Assembly (NCBI RefSeq): GCF_964340395.1
Contig: NC_135571.1
Location: 2,961,611-3,025,610 of the forward strand
Direction of reading: 5' to 3'
Length of the DNA: 64,000 nt
Source of the DNA: Glandiceps talaboti
Lineage: Eukaryota > Hemichordata > Enteropneusta > Spengelidae
Shown here: one piece after another, positions 1 to 15,465 of the stretch
How positions within the stretch are numbered: the first letter of the stretch is position 1
Layout: every line of letters begins with the position of its first letter
Translations under genes and position numbers: made by a program
The notes under the pieces: generated by a model
The model's input: only the letters and a program-made list of their open reading frames with translations
Database searches by the model: none
Told to the model about the DNA's origin: nothing

Positions 1-1797
1 ATTTATGATACACCTCATACTGTATAAAACAAGGAAAAGTGTATACTTTAGTATACGAACACGGGGGTTTGGGGGTGGGTGGTTCAGTGAAGTTTGAGAT
101 GCGTTTTATTACTGCAGCATCCTATAGAAAGGTAGCAATATTTAAACTGTAAAATAATATTTAGATATTTATTGATATTGTGTTCTTTTTGAGACATTGT
201 CATTTTTTCATGATTAGTCGATTAAGTGAATAAGTGAGGGAGGGAGGGAGGGAGGGAGGGAGCGAGTGAGTGAGTGAGTGAGTGAGTGAGTGAGTGAGTG
301 AGTGAGTGAGTGAGTGAGTGAGTGGGTGGGTGGGTGAGTGAGTCAGTGAGTCAGTGAGTGAGTGAGTGAGTGAGTGAGATAATTAGTGAGTTAGTTAGTT
401 ACTGAGTAGGTGAGCGAGCCAACGATAGATGGAGGAAGTGAGGGAGGGAGGGAGGGAGTGATAGCTAGATCGACCTATCAAGTTTTTTATCACATTGTAA
501 GATTAAGAATTTATTAAGAGGAAACACTACAGTATAAAGTTTGAACAATTTAATCCAAAACCAGCTGTAAAAACTTCATCCTTTATCAGCTGTCAAACTT
601 CATACTTATCCTGACCAATGAAGGGCTTTTTCTCAGAGCTTGCTAAATTCAAAACACTTTATCTGTTTGTGTGTTATATTTATATTGCTAACGTTACAAA
701 ATTACTCCTATTTGGAGCGCGTCAAGTTCAATGTCATTCTGTATGGCTTATAAACTGTTTGTCCTAGGAGTTAATAACGCTTGGACAATTGATCTTGTGA
801 ATTGTATGTATGTATAGGCGCTCTATTATCGGGATAAACCAATAGATAATTTCAATTTTCGTAGAATAGACGGATCCGTATAGAGAAAATGGTGACTGTA
901 ATAACGTGCTAATCATGTTACAACATGAATTACTTGACATTGTAAATGAATGTTTTTCATTCTCCAATGCATTGAATTCTTAGACTTGTGGATTTTAATT
1001 CCATTTCATACTGGAAATTGTTTGCCTGTGAAATCTGAAGATTTTATACATTATTTTTGGTACAGTAAGATTACATGTGTTAAGACGAACCGAATTCGTG
1101 ACTTTCGTATTTCCTTAAAGAGTAGTCAAGCTATCTGGAGAGAGCTCGGTTATTGTGAGGCCATGCACGACTTCATGTGGGCGAAAGGAAACGTGTGCAC
1201 TGCGTGGAATCTTACTGATATCGTATGACGCCATGAATATGCAAATATTTATGCAAAATGAGTCAAAGATGCGATGCAACGTTTTCGTTCATGATTTGAA
1301 TCGAACCAGGAAAATATTCCGTATGTCAATCCCTAGCAAAGATGATGAAATAATAAGTCATAAATTCATTAAAAATATGTTGCCAACTAAAAGCTATTGT
1401 TTTGACGTCATCGCTAGCAATAAAAACACAACTTTTGTATTTTATAAAACAAAAATTAATCTCCAGAAGTTGTCTTTTCAAGCGCCATGGGACTCAATGG
1501 AGTAACGGTCGTTAAGTTATTACCGGATAAAGAACATGTCATCTGCTGTTGATGTGATGGTGTTACGTGCACATGCTAATGTTCGGCTTATAATTTATTT
1601 TGGGTAATAGAGTGGTAGGTATTGTTCTATAAATGGCAGTGCTTAGTAAGAAAAATATAAAGAGCTTTGTCTTTGCACTTTTAACATAGAGAAGGTGGAC
1701 TGTGGATATATATTGTAGACTTTTAGTCTGGGAGTTGACCTTTCGGTGTATGATATATTCACCAAGACACCCACTCCTCCATACGAGTGTACAGTAT
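1..1797. other. no gene seen
   Basis: AT-rich DNA apart from the 236-470 microsatellite. Open frames at 950-1228 and 1155-1505 have no recognisable motif, splice context or coding bias. A palindromic CRE octamer TGACGTCA is at 1403-1410. Confidence 0.6.
236..470 (+). repeat. (GAGT)n / (GGGA)n microsatellite
   Basis: Tetranucleotide tract of GGGA, then GAGT with a few GTGG and GTCA variants, ending with a second GGGA block near 440-460. Confidence 0.95.
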
Positions 1798-1985
1798 ACA
1801 TCTGTTTGTGTTCGTGCTTGTGGTTGTGGTTCTGCCTGTATTTGCACTTGTGTTTATGTGTCTGTGTCTTTGTCTGTCTGCGTGTGTGTCTGTGTTTGCC
1901 TGTGTGTGTGTTTGTATTTGTGTCTGTGTCTGTGTCTGTGTTTGTGTTTGTGTTTGTGTTTGTGTTTGTGTTTGTGTTTGTACGC
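1798..1985 (+). repeat. TG-rich (TGTGTT/TGTCTG)n microsatellite
   Basis: Hexanucleotide-like TGTGTT and TGTCTG units; open frames on both strands here are artefacts of the repeat. Confidence 0.95.
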
Positions 1986-1989
1986 ATGA

Positions 1990-4670
1990 CTGTGTGTTAT
2001 CGGTATTTACACGCTATGGATACCACCATTACATAAACCATTTGAACTCACCACATTTCTGCATGCGAAGTATGTTGTTTCAACATTATTCTTATGCACA
2101 CACTGTTTAGAACAATTTCACCAGGATATAACGCATGACTTCATGGCTTGACGGCGAACACCTTAATTACCGATGATACTTGAAGTAAACGTCAACCGTC
2201 ACCGTCAACTAAGTACAGTATTGATTCTTCTACAAGCACATCACTTTGTAATGTTGACTTTTGCAGAAGAAATGAGTTTCTACTTTCACAAATGAAACAA
2301 AAATCGATTGAAAAATGCAATGAGAGTGTTCTGAAAACCTATATTGTATGGCATACCAAATTTGCATACAATGACATTTTGTACTGAGGTATGCAGAGCG
2401 AAGCAAGGATTGGACGTGAGTTTCAAACCACGCTTACTTTACACGAATATATGTACTTCCTGTAGCATGTTTCAACATCAAATGGAGTTCTCAGTCTCTT
2501 CACCTTGTCCTTTTATATTTATTCAAATCCAGTAATTTGAACTTATATAAAAGAACCAGGGTATGATATTTACTGAACCATTTTATTCATATTCCATATT
2601 CAAATATTTTATATTCATAAGTTATAAATTCAACAGAAGCAAGAAATTACTCTACATGTACGATTTTATTTAAAGGAGAAGAATGTTTGTCCATCATGGT
2701 AAGAGTATTAGTTCTAAATCTATCAGCTCATGAAGTAATCTATAAATATTCACAGATGAATGTAAGAAGATTTGGTTGTCTAATCTATCCTTGCCTAGTT
2801 CAGTTAGGTAAGGGATTTAGTGCGTTGAAATTATACATGTTAACAATACCAATCTTATACTCTCTCCTGACAATACACGACTATCTCCATGCATGTCGTA
2901 AGTGAAAAAAAAATCATATTTCCGGCAAAACGGTTTCAAACTGTATTTCCATTTCTTCCTGGATTATTTAATATTGGATTGGTATTTGTCAATATAATTT
3001 ATCTGACAAGTTTGAACAAGGCAGATAGATGTTTGTTTTATGCTAATTGCCTACTAGTAAGTGCCTCTATTGGCTCCATCCAAAAGAAATATACGTTTGC
3101 TATGCACATGTGCTCTGTTTCATCAGTGATGGTTTATACATTTTGACCATGGTAGTCATCTAATATTTAGCTCACACATAAAAGCCGCGTGAGTTCAGTA
3201 TCATCTTTCTCTACTTTCAGTTTTTAGAAACTGGAAAGGATTTCATTAAAGGGACATAGCTGAATAATACTGGAGGGATATGTTTCGCTTTTTCTTAAAC
3301 TCACTGTGCGTCATGCTGATCAGTTCATAATTAAATCAGCCCTGATGACCTCAAATGATAAAACGCTGTCTAGTCAAAGCTGAAATCGAGAGAATTTGCA
3401 TTTATCATCATCATTTCGCTGCTAATTCTCCCTTTCCCTGGTATGATATGTCATGACCTGATCTACTACGGTTTGATATGTATCGACAAAACTATTAGGT
3501 AACATAGTATCAACAAAGTTTAGAATTATTGAGATTCATCTACAATGAACATGAAAGAAAGGACATGATAATCCAGTGAGACATGCTATGACATGACAAC
3601 TCGTAACGTTACAACATAGAATTCGTATGACCGCAAAGTGTCATGGAATCAGTTGGATTGGACACCATTGGTGTCAGCCTCGGACAAGACAGAGAGTAAT
3701 GTTTATTGTACTCTAAGACATTCTAAATTTGCTCCCATTGCAAAGTATGAAGACTTTTTTTCAGACAACATTGTCAAACAAATTTCCTACTTTGCCTCCT
3801 TTATACGATATTGTTCAATGACTACCGATCATTGATGTTTGATGTGGTATATCTCACCCACACGTGTTTTGTTATTCGTTCATCATACTCTTTTCAGTTG
3901 ATCAATGCAAATGTTATTATCACAGTTTGTTCTCAACTCTTTGACGATGCAAATTTAATTGCAAACCCTAAATACCATGTTTGTAATCACTAATTCCATC
4001 CGGCGCCAAACTATCAAAGAAATAGCTTGATTCTTGTTGACGACTTAACTTAATTTGGAGTAGAAATGAAAATGTAATTGTTTCACCTGTGACACGAGGA
4101 GGTGACCTTCCAACAGATAGCAAAGTTATTCAGTGAGAACTCAGAAGGGAACAAAAATATTATTCATTTTCAAGATACTCGGGATCAAATATCAACGGTC
4201 CAGGTTGTCGGCAAAAAGAATTTTTAAGCGGGCAACTGTATGTCTTTCCTTACAAAAACAGATATTGGCTATGACAATTTTTAGTACGTTATTGATTTGG
4301 GCTAACTTAACACTAGAATTGTTTTACTAAAGCTAATAACATAAACAACACAAAATTTTATCTATTTTCGCAGAATTGTGTGCATTAAGACAGACCCATG
4401 ATTCCGGTTGGCGGGAAATTGATATTGACGACCTAACCACGAATTGTGCATTTCATGATCTGCATACTTATTCGAGCACGCACAAAATCAACAGTCAGAA
4501 AAATAGAACAGTAATGAAGCTCATGTAAACCAGAGTTGCAATTTCGATTTCAATGACTACTCGCCTTAATATTCTGTAAGCTAATATAAATGCCATCTGT
4601 CACATCATATTACCAATGCTCCCTGAGCTGACTCTTTCGCCACAAAATAATCACGAATATAAAGGATGAA
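1990..4670. other. no gene seen
   Basis: AT-rich intergenic DNA. Only short open frames (up to 85 codons), none recognised. Confidence 0.6.
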
Positions 4671-4845
4671 CGGATGCATGGATGGCTAGACTGACAGGTT
4701 TTTGGTAGGCGGGCAGGAGGAAAACACTCTGACAAACAAATATATATATAGATGGATGGATGGTCGGGTGGATGGGTAGATAGATGAATGTGTGGATGGT
4801 TTGATGGATGGATGGATGGATGGATTGATGGATAATGGATGGATG

Positions 4846-4926
<81 letters not shown>

Positions 4927-5071
4927 TTAGATAGATAGATAGATAGATAGATATGTGTATGCAGATGTATCCATTTACGTATGTATGTATGTATGTATGT
5001 ATGTATGTATGTATGTATACTATGTATGTATGTATGTATGTATGTATGTATGTATGTATGTATGTATGTAT
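4671..5071 (+). repeat. compound (GATG)n-(GATA)n-(TATG)n microsatellite
   Basis: Three successive tetranucleotide families: GATG about 4745-4845, GATA 4845-4950, GTAT 4979-5071. Confidence 0.95.
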
Positions 5072-6439
5072 AAATAAATATTACACATACTTCAATTATA
5101 GGTATGAATGACTTTCAAACGTGCGTATATGAACATATATTTTTACGTGACACCCGAGATAAGCCTGCGACAACAATGAATAAACTATTAGTCCTGAAGA
5201 ACAGCTAAATTTTCATAAATATAACTATCTGTGACACGACAAAAGATCTAATGACACAATTTTCTAACGTTGCATATCGACTGATGGACGTGATGTCGAG
5301 TATCCAATTTTCGAGAAAGTCAATAACATTTCAAATCAACCTCACTATGTTAAATCGTACTCAGAAATGTCAAAGGTCCGGTACTGTTTAACACATATAA
5401 AGCAATTTGTGAACCATAATACGAACTTCTCATTGCACGGACTATCAACAAGAGTGAAAAATCAACTTTCCGATACTTACTCACTCAACCCTGCCATGAC
5501 ATTTTTTTTAAAATATGTATTTCACAATATACGAATAATTGATTCCATCTCTAGACTCAAGATCGTTCCAAACTGCACTATTTGTTATCTGATTCTGCAC
5601 TATTGGTTATCTGTGCTAAACCATGTTTTCGCAATTGTGTATTTAACATTCTTAACTGGCGTTAATCTAATCCTAGTGCTGGATTTAGGAAGATTAACTG
5701 CTGATAATCTTATCGAAGCGGTGTATTTACAAAGCTTAAATAGTGTTAATCTAATCGCCAGAGTCTTTTTAATGTCATCAACATCTGTAACTTGGCATTA
5801 TCTTTTTAAACTTGCAACAGAAGTGCTCCTTGTGAATTCGTAGCATGTATATATTACCTTATGGACTTGACATTGCTTTGCCCTTCCCTTAATATGAAAC
5901 GTTGTGTTATTAACTTTTGCAAGGTCAAATGTTTTCCCGCGAAATGAGCTTTAACAAAATTAATGATTTTCAAAACTATTTACTTGTTTTCAGTGTTATT
6001 TTAGATTAGAACGATGACGAAAACTTCTCAAAGATTACTCTCTGTGTATTTCATGGTTTAATATACAAGTAAATTAAAGTTTAAATGATCTTAAAGTCAT
6101 TGTTCTTATGATTCGGACACGAAAGTCACTCACCGGTTCAATCAAATAATTTACTAGACACCAACTATCGCGAGGATTCTAGAAAAGTGACGTAATGTTT
6201 AATTCAACTGTCTGACTTTTGTCCTTGTTCATTAATTCATGTTGTTAATGCTTCTTTGAGAGTAAAAGGTCGTGATTAACGATAACATATTCAACTCGAG
6301 AACACTTTGTTTATATTTTATTTCTAATATGAATAAAACATGTTTGATTAAATCAGCCACCTGGAGGTTTGATGTCATTACATTTGAAGACGAATGGTAT
6401 ATCTTCCAGTCGTAAAGGAAAGAAGAACATTTCACTTGT
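5072..6439. other. no gene accepted; one 158-codon plus frame
   Basis: The frame at 5367-5843 is the longest non-repeat one outside SND1. Its Leu/Val/Asn/Ser-rich product has no recognised domain and contains an imperfect internal repeat (GTTAATCTAATC at about 5663 and 5742). Chance or a repeat fragment is more likely than a gene. Confidence 0.5.
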
Positions 6440-6597
6440 CTATTTGTCTTGCTGTCTCTCTCTGTCTCTCTGTGTCTGTCTCTCTGTGTCTGTCTCTCTC
6501 TGTCTATCTGTCTGTCTATCTGTCTGTCTGTCTGACTGCCTGACAGTGCCTGTCTGTCTGCCAGCTTGCATGAATGCCTTCTTGTTGTATGTATGTA

Positions 6598-6628
<31 letters not shown>

Positions 6629-6738
6629 TGCTCTTTGTACGTACGTACGTACGTACGTATGTATGTATGTATGTATGTATGTATGCATGCATGCATGTAT
6701 GTATGTATGTATGTATGTATGTATGTATGTATGCATGC

Positions 6739-6815
<77 letters not shown>
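6440..6815 (+). repeat. compound (CTGT)n-(GTAC)n-(GTAT)n-(TA)n microsatellite
   Basis: CTGT/CTCT tract to 6630, then a GTAC run at 6638-6658, GTAT and GCAT to 6742, then about 36 TA dinucleotides (6743-6815). The TA and GTAC tracts are self-complementary and could extrude. Confidence 0.95.
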
Positions 6816-6818
<3 letters not shown>

Positions 6819-7140
6819 GTATCGTATTATTAAGCGTCAAAATAAATATGTATGTCGATGTCGGCTGCTTACTTATAACGCTAATAAGTAGCTTCCAAAC
6901 ACTTGTAATTTTCCGGTATACTTCCGTAAAATCATTTCAGCTCTCTCTGAAACTCTAACTTAGACTTACTGTGCAATCCTTTGAGAAAAATGCCTATCAT
7001 GATAAGACGATTTGCATTTAAAACAAGATTATTTTCCAAGTTGCTATATCGACACATGACTTCTCTAAAGGACTGCAACTGGAAAGTGTTCTTGATATTT
7101 TTTTAATTAGATATAAGGAATTAATATGAAGACTCTAACC

Positions 7141-7265
7141 CTTTGCAGTATTGTGAGTAAATGTGTTTGTATAGTTGTACACATAGGATGTGTACAATAT
7201 ATCCAATCAAATTTATTTGTAGGTCCGCACCCAAAAATCAGCAGCCCAACGAATAATGATTTTAA
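7141..7265 (+). repeat. dispersed repeat family D, copy 1
   Basis: The core GGTCCGCACCC...AATCAGC(A/G)GCCCAACG is shared with 36005-36090, 23335-23510 (reverse) and, weakly, 54550-54600 (reverse). Limits approximate. Confidence 0.6.
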
Positions 7266-7920
7266 TATATAACACTGTTCTAGACAACAGAGGCCTCTAC
7301 TTAAGATGCACAACATCTAATTATTGGTACTTTAATAACATTTTTAATGAATATTTTGTTAGTTGTCTGATCAAAAAATTAATTTACAGTTAGTGCAGAT
7401 TTTTAAAAAATCCAAAAACGTTATGTGTTGTCCTTTAGTGTGTATGTTGGGTAGTATTTATGCAACAAAGTGGTTGCTATTTGCAATTTTGAGACAACTG
7501 GTCTGTGACGAGTTGCGAAAATCATCCATAAAATGCACATCTTTTTCTTAGAATATCAAGTTGTAAAAAATATGTACTTGATTTTGAACTGACGATTTGT
7601 TGTAAAGATGAAGTGCAAATAACGGATGCAGAACTTGTAATGCTAAACATGTGTCGATTCTCTATTTAATTCAATTCCCGTGCTTTTATAGTGTTTTTCT
7701 GATTCTATTTGATGTACTGTGACAGTGACTGAATTTTTCTATTTGTTTAACTAATGTTACAGTCAGTTCATGATGTTTCGTCTGGGCGTGTAAACGAACA
7801 ATCACATAGTCATAGTCAGGAATCACTACTAAAACATGTAGTTTGATGGAATTCAATTTGGTTAGAGGGAAGTGAGCTAGAATGAGGGACAAAACTTACT
7901 TTATTGGGGAGAGAGAGAGA

Positions 7921-8689
<769 letters not shown>

Positions 8690-8754
8690 AAAGAAAAAAA
8701 ACGAAAAGTGAGCGCCAAAGGTTCGAGCTTATTGCTATAGTTTTCGTCATTTAG

Positions 8755-11700
8755 AATAAAATAATACAGTCAAAAGGCGCGAAGGACACACATAGCAGCA
8801 GCCTGATTAGTCTATTCAGCCAGGGGATTCGATTTACTAGACTATGTCAGCTACAACATCTAGTTATTGGTAATTTGTACAATTTACGTGACCCATTTCA
8901 GGGTTGATGATCTCAAGAGGGACATCGTTCACATATCGTTCAATTTACCTTACCAGCACAAAAATGATCCCGTCCATATGCAGGCTGTCATTTTGTAGAA
9001 ATTGCTAACCTAATTTAAATTCGAAAAACCTAGATCGATGAACAAGTCGTCATTAGAGTCTTGTTTATCAAACTATTTTTTCAATTGTGCAATCTTTTAT
9101 TCAGTTACACGCATGATTTTCCTGGAGGTACGATGTGAAAAAAAATCATACAGGTTAACCCTTGAGCAAATGTGGCGTCACTGCTGGTTTCACGTCCAGG
9201 CTGGTAAAGACGGCGGTAAGGTGCACAATGTTGTATCAATGAGTTCATAAAGTTTTACAAATTTTCATTTAAAAAATCATAAAGAAATAATTATAGTGTC
9301 TGTATTCATCGAAAACATCGTCTGCTGGTCATAACTGTTGGTTTGAAATTAGTACTATTGAAATATTTCGGCATTCACATGTTTTCAGTTTCCGGATATG
9401 ACGTCACAAAGCAGACGACAAGTGGTTCCCGCGCATACTTTCATCTTGCTGTACATGAAAACAATGCAACCTCATTAGCTTCATTTATCATCTTATCCAG
9501 TTCAAGAACATCATTACGGCATCCTTAGAAAACTAAAACCGAAAAGGATAATTATTTCGTAACAGAAGTCTTAGTGTCTGTGTTGTAGTCGTGCTTAAGG
9601 GAACCACTAAAAGACCTTCTATGTCGTTTTAATTTTACTATGGGAGGAAAGAAAATCGATAAAAGTCTATCTTATCTGGAGGCTATGGGTGATCTCCATG
9701 TCTTATAAGATGTATCTGTCAGAATACACCCCAACATGTGAAAGTAATCACGTATTTTTTGCTCAATATATATTACCCTAGTAATGATTTTCTTATTACG
9801 GTGGGAATTTCTAAGACGCCAACAGCAAAAAGATACATTTATTTGTACTTCAGAATTCTCTGTAATCAGTTATTGCGATTACACACGCAAGGGCTTTCAT
9901 GATATAAAGACATGTGTTGGTAAGATGTAGAATGAGTGCGTTATCTACAGAGTTTTATGTGTTACACTTTTTAAACCGTTTTCTTCCTTTTATAATTTGA
10001 ATGAGCATTTTTCTTTGAAGTTTTGCATGATATTTCAAAACTAACAATACTCTCTTTCTGTTATGTTTGAAACTATAGTATAATTGTTATGTGTTGGGAT
10101 CTTGTTTTGTTTATTTTCATTTACATTGAAAATCAATCAAGCTACAGGATAGGAAAACTGAGTTTTTTAAAAATAGACATGGCTGATATAAACCTCATAT
10201 TGAAACGTTCCTACAGTATTTGAGTCTTACATCAACATTCAGCTTACATAGTTTGTGTCTCACTATATATTTGTGATTATTCCCACACCCGGTTTTTCGT
10301 TTAGTACCTTGTCAAATACACGTTGTTTGCTTATTAAAAACTTGGATGTTAAATGTATTGGTTCCATTCACTTCTACGTGTCAGTAGGGAGTTTGCATCG
10401 ATCTGGCGGAAGTGACGTGTGAGACTTGCAAGGCAACTCTTGGTACTAAGCGTATTGTCGACTGCTTCTTTTGTCTTCGGAATTTTAAGGTCAATTATTG
10501 TTATCATTGCAGATGAATATGTGTACATATTACATTCAAAACTACAAAGGCAAGGTCACTCACAGTTCAGATCGATAGCAACTGCATATTGATAAGTTGA
10601 CGTGAATGAAAGCAACGGATATGATCTTATTTAGCATTCATGTTGTTTATTCAATACAGTAAATCACACCTCAGTATCCTTCCCATTCACGACAATGTTC
10701 AGTCAATACTCTTTCTGCAGCGCGATTAACTTCCACTTACTTATTTCAAACGAGAATTATGGCGTTGCATATCCCATAATTACAATATGTGGTTATTTTT
10801 TACTACCTGTTATGCATACATGACATATGGAGTGGGTAAACTCAAACAACGCGTAAGTAATTTGAAGACTAGCCACAAGAGTACGATGACTTTGCTCTGT
10901 TCGGTTCAAGTGGCTCTTCCACATACGCAAGGTAATTAAAAGATTTTAGTAGAGATACTTCTCGTCTACTTGTTCAGGGTGATAGGACACGGTTTGACCA
11001 GACATGAATACATATATTAACCAAAGTGCGACCTACATTTAAGGTAACACTTCCCTTTCAAATAACTTTTTTTAAAGCAGAACGTTAAGATTTTAGAATG
11101 TTAACATATGCTGCCAAAATAAAGTATGTCACTGGGTATTTGGTTTCAGAACAGCAACTTTCTCGCCAATTTCTGTGATGCCAATTGCATTACAACATGT
11201 TACAGTGCTTCCAATCAAAGTATGAACGGCAAACTATATACTGCAACAACACATTGATACATTACCAAAATGGGTCTGTGTCTTTGTACAGAATTTAAGT
11301 AGGGTCAGATCAAAGATGTGTCGCAATTGTGGGTCATTACTAATCGGAACAAATTTAAAATTTGGCACATTTTACAATTACCGAGGTTTGTTGTCTAAGA
11401 CATCACTCTGCCTAGTCCTGCTTGCAGACGGTGCACGGGTCTAGATTACTGACATAACCCTCAAGAAGGAAGGGACGACTCCTACTCCGTATGCAAGCAG
11501 GACTACATCTAGCCATGATGATATCTACCAATAGACAGGGTTTATTTGCAACAATGAATATTGCGCGCCCGTTCGTCGGCTTTTATCAAAGTAAACTGTT
11601 CTTCAAATTTGCCGCTGAGTAGGCAATGTTGTGACTACTATTATAGCTATCTACGTCATCAATGCGTCAGGGCAAGTTCAGTAATGTATCAGTACGTTGC

Positions 11701-13923
11701 AGTACTTCATCGTTGAAACTTCGATTGGAAGCACTGTAGTTCATTTCCCGCCAACACAGACTATTGAGTTGCAGACAGTTGATCTTCGCGCCAAACAGAC
11801 AGAGCAGAAATTTACATCGTTCACTTCAATAATTCAGTACACTTTTAGACAACCATTCACTATTATCCTACATTTACGTTTTTGATCAAGTCTGGAGTAG
11901 AAAGAGATGTGTCAATAGTATTTCCATGTATATTGATAGTGTCGCTTCATTTTCACGTCAAGTTCTCGAAGCAAATTGCAAAGAAGGCAAACAGAACAAC
12001 AAATCAATTTTTGCTGTTTCATAGAGTTGCATCAAGATTAAACCCCGGCATTGGAGAATCATTCAAGCTAATCCTGATGAACAGTATCTTAAATAAGTGT
12101 ATCACCGTGCCTGAATTAGTTTTCCCGAGTAATTGGGGGTAGCAATATTAAGCGCTAAATTGAAAAATCGTGTTGAACTTCTTTGATTATATCACGAATG
12201 TATCAAAAGATATTCGTACCCCTGTGTATTAACTAGGATAAACTTATCGACTTTGTTGGCTAGTTAGAGCACCGTAATTTCACTGATTCGACAGTACTTA
12301 ATCTATCCCCATTCAAACGTCGCATCGCAGTCATCGATACTCTATTCATGATCAGAATTAGCATCAGGGTTAATATCAAGTCATAGAAGTGTGCAGCTGT
12401 TATAACTGAAGTCGGTGATTTTCAATCATCTTTTGTTGAAGAGAGTCCGAGGAGTACTTTTTAACCAAGACTCAAGAGTCGAATGAATATGGAATCTGAT
12501 TCCAACCCTTTCGTTGCAATCGGTGATAGAAAAAGAAAACGTTTCTAGTTTCAACGATGAGCCTACGTAATTCTGTAACTTCAACACGCATGTCACTTCG
12601 ATAGATACTTCTGAATCACAATATAATTGGCGACAACATCCCCAGAATTCTAGAAGTTTTGGAAAATTAGTAGTTTGACAAGGTATTTACCAAGTGCGTC
12701 TACTTAACTTAATAATGCAGATAGCGACATTCATTTTCAATAGTATCCTACGACTGCATTGCCCTTGAATCCATCATTTACGATTAAATGTCAAATACAA
12801 TCAAACTAGACGCCAGTGATTCTCATTTGAACATTGGATTGTTTGATTTTCATTTAGTATTGTGCTCGAACACTTGACCTTGTTAGATCACAATCTTTCC
12901 TTCACACCCATTCAGTGAAGGTTTTGCAATGATAACAAAATTGCTAAAAATTTAGGATTTTTTGAAAATTTCTGCACATTTTTGCTTTATTTTGGAACGA
13001 AATGACAGGGAACTGCAAGTGAAGTTATCTTAATATCGACAGCATTGATAGACTTATAAATTTGCAAAACATAGTCTTTATATCAAAGCCCCGTTAGCTG
13101 TTTTGACACTGTGTTGTTAGATTTAATATGATTTATTTCTCAATATTATCCACCATGAGATGATGATTCATGTATAGGTAAAATGTGTATGTAACTGTAC
13201 AAATAACATGGTCAGGAAACATAGTTATATTTCACGGTACGAACCCTAAAATCAGTACGTCACCCAGAACACGTTGAATTGAAAGACAAGAAACATATAT
13301 AATCATGCACTTGACACACTGTGAAAGAATACGTCGCGATCACTGTGATTGAAAGTGTATAACCTAGCTTGTATTTCTATACTGAATATTTAATGAGCAC
13401 TGCCATATATGGGTATATCGAGACAAGTCGAACTGAAATGGCACGGTTCAAACCAAGCTTTCATTCAAGATTTAAACCTGTCGCTAGACTAGTTTCGGAT
13501 AAACTAACCACTTACTGTAATAACAGTTACAGTGTTAGTTTATAAGTAATTGAACAATTTTGATGAATATATCTTTGATTGCTTAATGTAAATAATGTCC
13601 CAGATTCAGATAGTGTAGGTTTAAAAGACCCATTACATGTAAATGGAACTACGTTTGTATTCAGAACGATTGTTCTTCTTTTCGATTGTTCCATCATGCT
13701 AGTATAGTTGTTGAAGCATGAATGGTTGCACAGTCATCAGACCCTATCAGTATTCCACAAGTTACAATTTGTTTACAAATTATTTGAATGGTTCATTCGT
13801 ATCGTTTACACACGGATGTCAAACCACGTGAACACAGGACCATCAAATGACTAGGTGATATAAAGTACACTAAAATTAGGAGTGGGTCATTTCCCAGAAA
13901 GGTTTCGTATATCTGTTGTGATA
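8755..13923. other. no gene seen
   Basis: About 5.2 kb of AT-rich DNA. Only the small MITE at 11415 and a CRE octamer at 9399-9406 stand out. Plus frames at 11697-11885 and 11882-12142 are unrecognised. Confidence 0.55.
11415..11504. mobile_element. small TA-flanked MITE family M, copy 1
   Basis: About 90 bp. GTCCTGCTTGCAGACGG at the left pairs with CCGTATGCAAGCAGGAC at the right; TA on each side. A second copy lies at 32333. Confidence 0.75.
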
Positions 13924-14266
13924 CAATCAGTGACAGGCAAGCATTGCCAAGGGGGACTATTACAAACAGGAGAAAGCAAGGAAATGATTTGGATTTAATT
14001 ACATTGGCACAGCAGGTTGGAACTACAGAGACTTGTATTACATTTCATGTTTTTATAAAAACAGTTTTATGGCCTCTGTATGTGTACATATATTGCCAGG
14101 GGAACTTCAAATTTGATGGAATGTAACACAAGTCTTTTTACTTCAAACATGTCGTGCCAAATGTTACTAATCCAATTAGTTTCTTTACTTTCCCTGTTTG
14201 TAACAAGTTTCTCTCCTCCTCCTCCTCCCCCCCCCCTCCCCGGCAATAGTTGCCTGTTGCTGGTTG
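13924..14266. mobile_element. palindromic MITE family A, copy 1
   Basis: 343 bp flanked by TA on both sides. The ends CAATCAGTGACAGGCAAGC and, reverse-complemented at the right, CAACCAGCAACAGGCAAC are alike. The arms continue with ACAAACAGG(G)AAAGTAA and TTGGCAC, so nearly the whole element is palindromic. TA duplication fits the Tc1/mariner group. No coding capacity. Confidence 0.8.
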
Positions 14267-15110
14267 TAAATATAACGAACAAAAAGGAACAGTGTAAACG
14301 ACACGGGCTCTAATGATATACAGTTGATAAAATGGAAACATTGCCTTCATAAGCAGCTATCAGGCTGGAAGTAACCTCGCCCAACTCTTGACTGCCTCAG
14401 AATGTTCACATTTCGGTTTTTTGCCAAGTTAAAACAAGGGTCGACTCTAAGTCACAGTCTGAACCCACAGTATGAACCCATATTAAGGGGTCCATTTATC
14501 TTTGATTGGCTGAGACGTAACTAACTATATCATGGCATTTAAGCTGGTAGAACACAAGAGTGTTTATTTTAATTTAAATATAATTTAAAGACTTATTTTG
14601 GGGTGAAGATTTCAACACTGTGATTCCATTGGTGTGGTAGGTATCTGCTTTGACATTTGTGCCACGTTAGTATTGTAGGTAAATAGGGAACTTGCAATCC
14701 ACACTGAGCATGCTCAGACGCAAAGGACTATGAGATTATCTGTGGTTATTGTAATACCTAATCTGGAGCTACCAATAAAAAAAACCTCCAACAATTGTCA
14801 AGGCAAGTATGAATTAATCATTCGTGGCTGCAAACAATGTAACAGTATTGTTTACATTACCGATTCATTAGTATTTATTATCACAGTTCCCATGATGCAA
14901 GATTCAACATGGCAGGTTTGCAAGTTCCCTATTAGTACAAATGTAATTAAACAAAATTACAACCAACTATTCACCCAAATGAACGCTATGGTAATTGTAA
15001 AATTTTCACTCTAGACCTATCATGGACTGAAATGACTAACCACCAGACATTGTAACTGAAGAATCACTTGAAACTTTAAAGTATCACGTGGAACATAATA
15101 TATATTATTT

Positions 15111-15202
15111 GTGTTTATACATTCATTCATTCATACATCCATCCATCCATTCATTCATGAATATGAATATGAATATGAATATGAATATGAATATGAATAT
15201 AT
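15111..15202 (+). repeat. (ATTC)n and (GAATAT)n microsatellite
   Basis: ATTC and ATCC tetramers to 15158, then GAATAT hexamers to 15200. Confidence 0.9.
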
Positions 15203-15379
15203 AGCTTGTTCTGGCACGCTGCATCAGTTGTCTGAAGATCGAAAAGTGTCAAACTCCGAATTACAAATGGTAACATATAATTCCTTAGATCTAGTCCGTT
15301 GCTATAAATACTTATCTATTTTTCGTAAACCATATTCGATATGAATTGATTAGGTACCACTTATCAGTTGCGCACGTCC

Positions 15380-15465
15380 TAGCAAGATCTTCAATATGTT
15401 GAAGGCGGTTGGCTTATCATGAAAGAAGACGACAACGCGATTTAGGAGGTCAAAGTTCGAATCAT
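15380..15465 (+). repeat. possible tRNA-like fragment
   Basis: GGTTGGCTTATCATGAAAG followed by GGTCAAAGTTCGAATC (box B-like) at about tRNA spacing. No pairing acceptor stem. Weak. Confidence 0.25.

Noticed and set aside
5367-5843. 158-codon plus-strand frame as a gene
   Set aside because: No recognised domain, AT-driven composition, internal imperfect repeat, no splice or promoter context; kept only as a note.
6232-6958. Frames of up to 202 codons with [12 protein letters not shown] or IYIYIY repeats
   Set aside because: Translation of tetranucleotide and TA microsatellites; the same holds at 8307-8754, 29356-29666, 33177-33752, 38419-38854, 40613-40969 and 48168-48406.
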